Source: Episyrphus balteatus
Lineage: Eukaryota; Arthropoda; Insecta; Diptera; Syrphidae
Direction: 5' to 3'
Assembly (NCBI RefSeq): GCF_945859705.1
Contig: NC_079134.1
Location: 52,134,402-52,198,401 of the forward strand
DNA length: 64,000 nucleotides
Below are positions 59,401 to 64,000 of this stretch, piece by piece. The notes under the pieces were generated by a model. It ran no database searches, was not told where the DNA came from, and saw only the letters and a program-made list of their open reading frames with translations. Both the position numbers and the translations under genes were made by a program. Numbering within the stretch: position 1 is the first letter of the stretch; each line of letters starts with the position of its first letter.

Positions 59401-59960
59401 GTCGAGAGTTTTTTTTTTTATTTTTTTTGTACCGCATACATAATGTATTTATTATTTATTCTGAGCAGATTTTTAAAAGTTTATGCAGGTAAAATTTAGT
59501 TTGTTTGGTTGGTAGTGTATTCATAGCAAAATGAAGGAGAACAAACAAATTACGGGTCTTGGAATTAGTTTTAATATTTAAGATTATATGAAAGATGGAA
59601 ATAAATGCGTAGTAAAAAATAAATGTATCAATACAACAATGTAAATAAATCTGTAATAAGGCAATGTATTTATAGGGAAAGAAGGCTATTATCAATAGCA
59701 ATTAAATTGATTATTTTCAAAATTAGACATATCGTTTAAATAAACTTGCTCAAGTTTCATTTTCAATTCAAATATTTTATTTCCTCACAGAGCGGGGTTA
59801 TAAAAGGCCCAAAAATGGTACTTAAAAACAATACAAAATAAAGGGTTTTCTTAGAAAAAAAGTGATTTCGATTTTGTAATTTATTAAAATTAACATTAAA
59901 TAAAAACAAATCTAGTTTTTACTTTGTTTTTTTGTTTGCATTTTTCTTTAAAATTATAAG
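56445..59960. other. Unassigned non-coding sequence
   Basis: 56,540-56,950 reads like an old dispersed repeat but has no second copy here. 58,000-58,680 is less AT-rich, with GTCGTCATCGTCGTTATCG near 58,023. No gene was recognised. Confidence 0.4.
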
Positions 59961-59963
59961 TAA

Positions 59964-60257
59964 GGCTGTGTGTAAATTAAGTTAAATAGTTAACACCATG
60001 TAAAGTTTTTGAGACTATTGAGGTGAATAAAAAATTTTCTGCTGTTAAAATTTGTTGGGCTCTGGAACCTGGTTTAATTTGAGTTAAATTTTTTTTGCAG
60101 ATGGTTTTGTTTTTTTATTAAAAAGGAGTTTCATGGCAGAAAAGAGGCAGAGAAAAATATAAAACAATAAGCCATACAGACGAAATTTTTTTGTTCACCT
60201 CAATAGTGTCAAAAATTTTACACGGTGTTAACTATTTAATGCAATTCACACACGGCC
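59964..60257. mobile_element. Harbinger-like MITE with TAA target duplication
   Basis: 294 bp. Arms of about 75 bp are inverted complements: GGCTGTGTGTAAATTAAGTT on the left and GGCCGTGTGTGAATTGCATT inward from the right, both continuing AAATAGTTAACACC.TGTAAA and ACTATTGAGGTGAA. TAA flanks both ends (59,961-59,963 and 60,258-60,260). The TWA duplication and GG start match PIF/Harbinger MITEs. There is no coding capacity. Confidence 0.82.
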
Positions 60258-60260
60258 TAA

Positions 60261-62749
60261 AAAAAAATTTTCAAAAGCTATTTCCTGCTAGCTATTTAAA
60301 AGCACAATATAAAAGAAGGTAAATGTTATTGACCTTAAATAGAATCGGGGATGGAAAAGTCGATACAATTGTATTAAATTTGATACAAATCAGTTTGGTA
60401 GAGTACATTAATACAATTTTTTTTTTATTCGATAGAATTTATCAAACTGCTTCATTTTAAAAATTCTTTCTTAATCTACATAAATATGTATCTTTTTCAG
60501 AAAATAAAATAAAAAATGTTTCTGAATAATTTTTTGGTTTCAGATACATATACAGGGTGTCCCAAAAGTTAACGTCGAAACGAAAGCAGTAGAAAGGGTA
60601 GGTGGTGACAGTTATCAGAAAAATAATAAAAAAAATCGCAGCCATATATTTTGTGAGTTATGGACATTTGAAAAAAAGTCGAAAAAATGGTCACCCTGTG
60701 ACGGTTTTTCATGTGCCGTGACTACAAATCTTAATTTTTCTCATTTTTTTCTTTTGTTACGGAACCTTGAATAACCCTGCTACCAATGTATTTTAACTCA
60801 GCTGCATCAGTTTTAAAGCAAATATTACTTTTTTGCCCAACTAAGTACTAAAAATTTTTACATGACTCTAATTCAATGAACCGTAGTGTAATAAAAATGC
60901 ACTACTATGTTTCGGCAAGTTGCATTAAAAGTTGATGTGTTCAATTCTCTTTTCAAAATGGTATAACCTTGTTGAGAATATTCCATAAATAACCAAGATA
61001 AAATTTATTTTCTTAAGGAATCCGACTTTTTTATTAAATAATTTTTCCATATTATTTAAGTTTTTGTATTCTGAAAGGTTCTGAAAGGGCAAACTAATAA
61101 AACTCACGAAAAAGGCTGGAAATTGTTGTTTTAAAATGCTTAGCTTGAATTCTAGTGGTTGGATATAGGTATTCAAAATAAAGGACTTCAGAGTTCAGAC
61201 TCAGACAGAGTATCATATTGTGCAACTAAAATACACATTAAAGTTGTAACATTCAGACAATCTATTTAAATAAGTGTTAAATGCAAAAATGCATATTATC
61301 CGTTTTTGAAGTATGTCACGAGGATAAAACTTTTGCACAATATTATGTAAGACTTATCAAAAAATCAAAATTCATTCCTGGCCGCTTAACGTCCACGTTC
61401 CATACAAACTTGCCTATTCTCCTTTTATTTATAATTCATATAATGTTTTAGAAAAGAAAATTATATGTAAACGCTTATTCTGGGTGCCATTTTGAATTTT
61501 AAAAAAATTGGCAATATTCACCATATTAATTTTGGACTCATAGTGTCCGCACGTGCTTGAAGAGGAATTAGGATTTGAGGCCACTTATAGCTTATACAAA
61601 GATTATTCCTATGATGTTAACAAAAAAAATCGTTTATAGGTCTAGGTCGACTTGCGACATTCAAGGATATTACTATGGGGTATTAGGTGATCGACTTGAG
61701 AGGATAAATAAAATCCTAGTAAGTAGCAATTAAGCAATGGTTGATTATTCATTTCAATAAGGCTATAATAACTGAGAACTGCCAAGCATTCATCCGCCAA
61801 AGTAAAAATGGAATGTCACATTGCGTTACCAAATTGAAGAAAGAAAAATAAAAACAAAGTATTCTTATTTCTTAATTTTTCTTTTTGGAAAATTCCGTCA
61901 AATAATCGGTACCAATTGTGAGTCTTTTGTTCCATTTTTTTTTGTTCATTGAAATTTAAAAAAAAAATATTTATAGTATAGATATGTTGTTTAATTTTTT
62001 TTTTCCCGCAAAAAAATAGACACCAATAAATTTACTTTCACTTGAGTTTCAAAAAGGTTGCCAAAAAAAAAAGAAAAATACCAAAAATCAGTGAACAAAA
62101 TATTACCACCGTGCGGTTGTGAAAACAATCTTCCTTCTTTTCAGAAAAAGAAATTCCTGCTGGTTTTCTTCCTTCTAATGCAGGTATACATAGAAGAGCG
62201 CCGTAAAACGAGGAAGCATATCCATTTAGAAAGTTCCATTGTTTGGCAAGGACTTTTTTTTAGCAATTTTCATATTCTTTAGAGTATTTCGTTGAAAAAA
62301 TAATAAATTTCCAATGGCACTCTGCCATACACACAACCTCTGGCCACAGTTTGGTAGAAAAATTTCAAAAAAAAAAACATACACAAAACTTCTCTACATG
62401 TACATTTATATTTTGGACTTTGCGCATATCTTGTAAATATGCAATGTTGGTAATTGCAAATATTTCATTTTTTCTGACCTAGCTATCTGGGAATGATTTG
62501 TTTTGCATACTTTTTAAGGGTATGTGGTTAAAATAACATATTTCATGAAAACAATAGCTTTAATCTAAAAATGTAGATACAAATTTGTGTCTCTTGTAAA
62601 AAAAAAATTTTCACTTACCTACCTTTGATGTTATTGGAGTTATTGATATCTGAAAATAAAAGAGAACAATATTTTTATTAAATTTTTTAGAATTTAATAT
62701 TTAAAAAATTAACTAAAAAAATATTTTTATAGGTAAAATAGTACATTTA
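60261..62749. other. Unassigned sequence with a possible transposon end
   Basis: At 60,552 TACAGGGTGTCCCAAAAGTT has a terminus-like look, and ATGGTCACCCTGTGA near 60,690-60,704 gives a weak inverted match (ACAGGGTGWCC). No target duplication was confirmed. The rest is AT-rich with no gene recognised. Confidence 0.4.
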
Positions 62750-63860
62750 ATAACAATAAATTGTTACACTCATGAAACTTGGCAAAAGGTTTGGTTTTGG
62801 GATAAGAACCAAGAGTGAAAAAGTCTATACACAAAAGTTAGGTGGTTTTTTGCAGACAAGAGGGAGGGAATGAAGCTCAAAAATATAGTGAAAAAAATTG
62901 TATCATCATATGACACATGTTTTTAAGCTATTTTTTGATGCTTAATCTAATGACATAAAAATAAAGTAAATAAGATTGCTCTAAGAAAACTTATTGCCGA
63001 ATAAATACAAGGGAGCTTATTTTTTAACATCAACATATAAAATTTAACAAAAACCCATGTGAAAAACCTGCTGATGAAGGTTTTAGATAAAGCAGGGACA
63101 AATGCTTCAAAAAGTTCTTAAAAATACTTTTGGTGAAAGGGTGTTTTTTTGATGGGTTGAGTTAGCGTGAGAAAGGTATAATAACAGCTGACTTATATTT
63201 TATTAATTTTTAAAACTTGGTGAAAAAGTTTTGATTGGTATAAGAATTAAGAATCTATAAACTGTACAAAATTATCTTGAGTGAAAGGGTGTTTGTTTTA
63301 AGAAATGATGAAATTCGGAATTAGTACCACAAAAACTGGGAAATAATTGCTACAACAATGAAAACTGGTAAAAATGTTTCATTTATAACAGAAACCAAAA
63401 ACCCAAACAGTCTATACAAATATTTTATTTTAAAGGGTGTTTTTTTTTTTGTGAAATAGGGAAAATCCGCGATAAGTCCGATAAAATCAATGGTATGAAA
63501 GGTTCCCTTACGAAATCCATTAAATATGTTCTCCTTCCCATATGAATCACGAATAAAAGAAATGAATACATTTTTTTTATGTGAAAGGGTGTTTTTTTTA
63601 GATGTATAGAAAATATGGATAGATTTGAGAAAGTGAGTAATATTAGTGAGTAATATTAGTGATAGGTACCCTATTGAAATTCAGCAATTATGTTATTTTG
63701 AAGGTTAGAAACAACAATCTAAAGTGTCTCTAAAAATATCATGGTTAAAAAGGTGTTTTTTTGAGTGAAAACTAAAATGATGGGTCACCCTAATGAAATT
63801 TGGTAAAAGCATTGAAATTCTGATAGAAAGCAAGAATAAAGAGTTTTTTACTGGGGCGTG
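62750..63860. repeat. Diverged tandem array, period about 150 bp
   Basis: The word GTGAAAGGGTGTTTTTTT or a close variant recurs near 63,135, 63,281, 63,430, 63,582 and 63,745, with an earlier degenerate form (TTAGGTGGTTTTTTGC) near 62,843. Spacing is 146-163 bp. Each copy is preceded by a weaker GAAA(C/T)TTGGTAAAA word and AAGA.TCTATACAAA. Units are strongly diverged, so the array is old. It reaches to within about 140 bp of the window end and may continue. Confidence 0.7.
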
Positions 63861-64000
63861 TTTCAGAGCTACTACATCAACTACATTTACTTCATCACCA
63901 ACCTCAAAAATCAATAGTTGAGTCCGATTGAACGTCAGGAAATATTTGTAATGATCGAAATAGTGCAAATATCCAAAAAATTGCTTCCAGAATTCCAACA

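Noticed and set aside
1..64000. CRISPR arrays, bacterial operons, riboswitches or ribosome-binding sites
   Set aside because: The window is eukaryotic repeat-rich DNA; no regularly spaced short repeats with unique spacers were seen.

Overview
The window is AT-rich, intron-like or intergenic animal DNA, most likely from an insect and plausibly a fly. It has long A/T runs and dense short inverted repeats. Its transposons (BEL/Pao, Tc1-like, hAT-like, Harbinger-like, and a dispersed family with a GTCT-type microsatellite) fit a dipteran genome. I found no host protein-coding gene that I can support. The only long reading frame belongs to a retrotransposon, and almost all other ORFs are under about 100 codons with no recognisable family.

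Layout. 0.4-1.6 kb: a dispersed repeat and a snap-back inverted repeat. 4,084-10,298: a nearly complete BEL/Pao LTR retrotransposon with an N-terminal PHD finger, gag-like DUF1759, zinc knuckles, aspartic protease, RT, RNase H and integrase. One in-frame stop falls inside the integrase, two codons before its second catalytic Asp. 10.9-14.4 kb: dispersed and tandem repeats. 18.5-19.1 kb: a degenerate tRNA-Ser-like sequence between inverted CCGCACCAC-type arrays. 21.8 kb: a MITE. 29.0-29.7, 33.0-34.3, 41.6-43.0 and 51.7-52.7 kb: four hAT-type elements, each with a perfect 8-bp target duplication; the second sits inside an older palindromic MITE. 36.1-36.7 kb: an inverted copy of the 0.4-kb repeat with a GTCT microsatellite. 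43,975-45,586: a Tc1-type transposon with about 409-bp terminal inverted repeats, each carrying two copies of one 20-bp motif, and a decayed transposase. 53,123-56,444: a foldback element with arms of about 0.9 kb, interrupted by a 1,338-bp transposon with an 8-bp duplication; the other arm preserves the empty target site. 59,964-60,257: a Harbinger-like MITE. 62.75-63.86 kb: a diverged tandem array with a period near 150 bp.

The features do not form a pathway; the window is a layered record of transposon insertions. Ordering can be read from nesting: the foldback element predates the 54.4-kb insertion, and the 32.9-kb MITE predates the hAT inside it. The BEL/Pao copy looks comparatively recent, since its LTRs differ mainly by indels. 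I did not find evidence for a new host-encoded system. The most unusual structures are the foldback with its internal empty-site control, the tRNA-like hairpin array, the 150-bp array, and the paired hairpin losses in the two LTRs.
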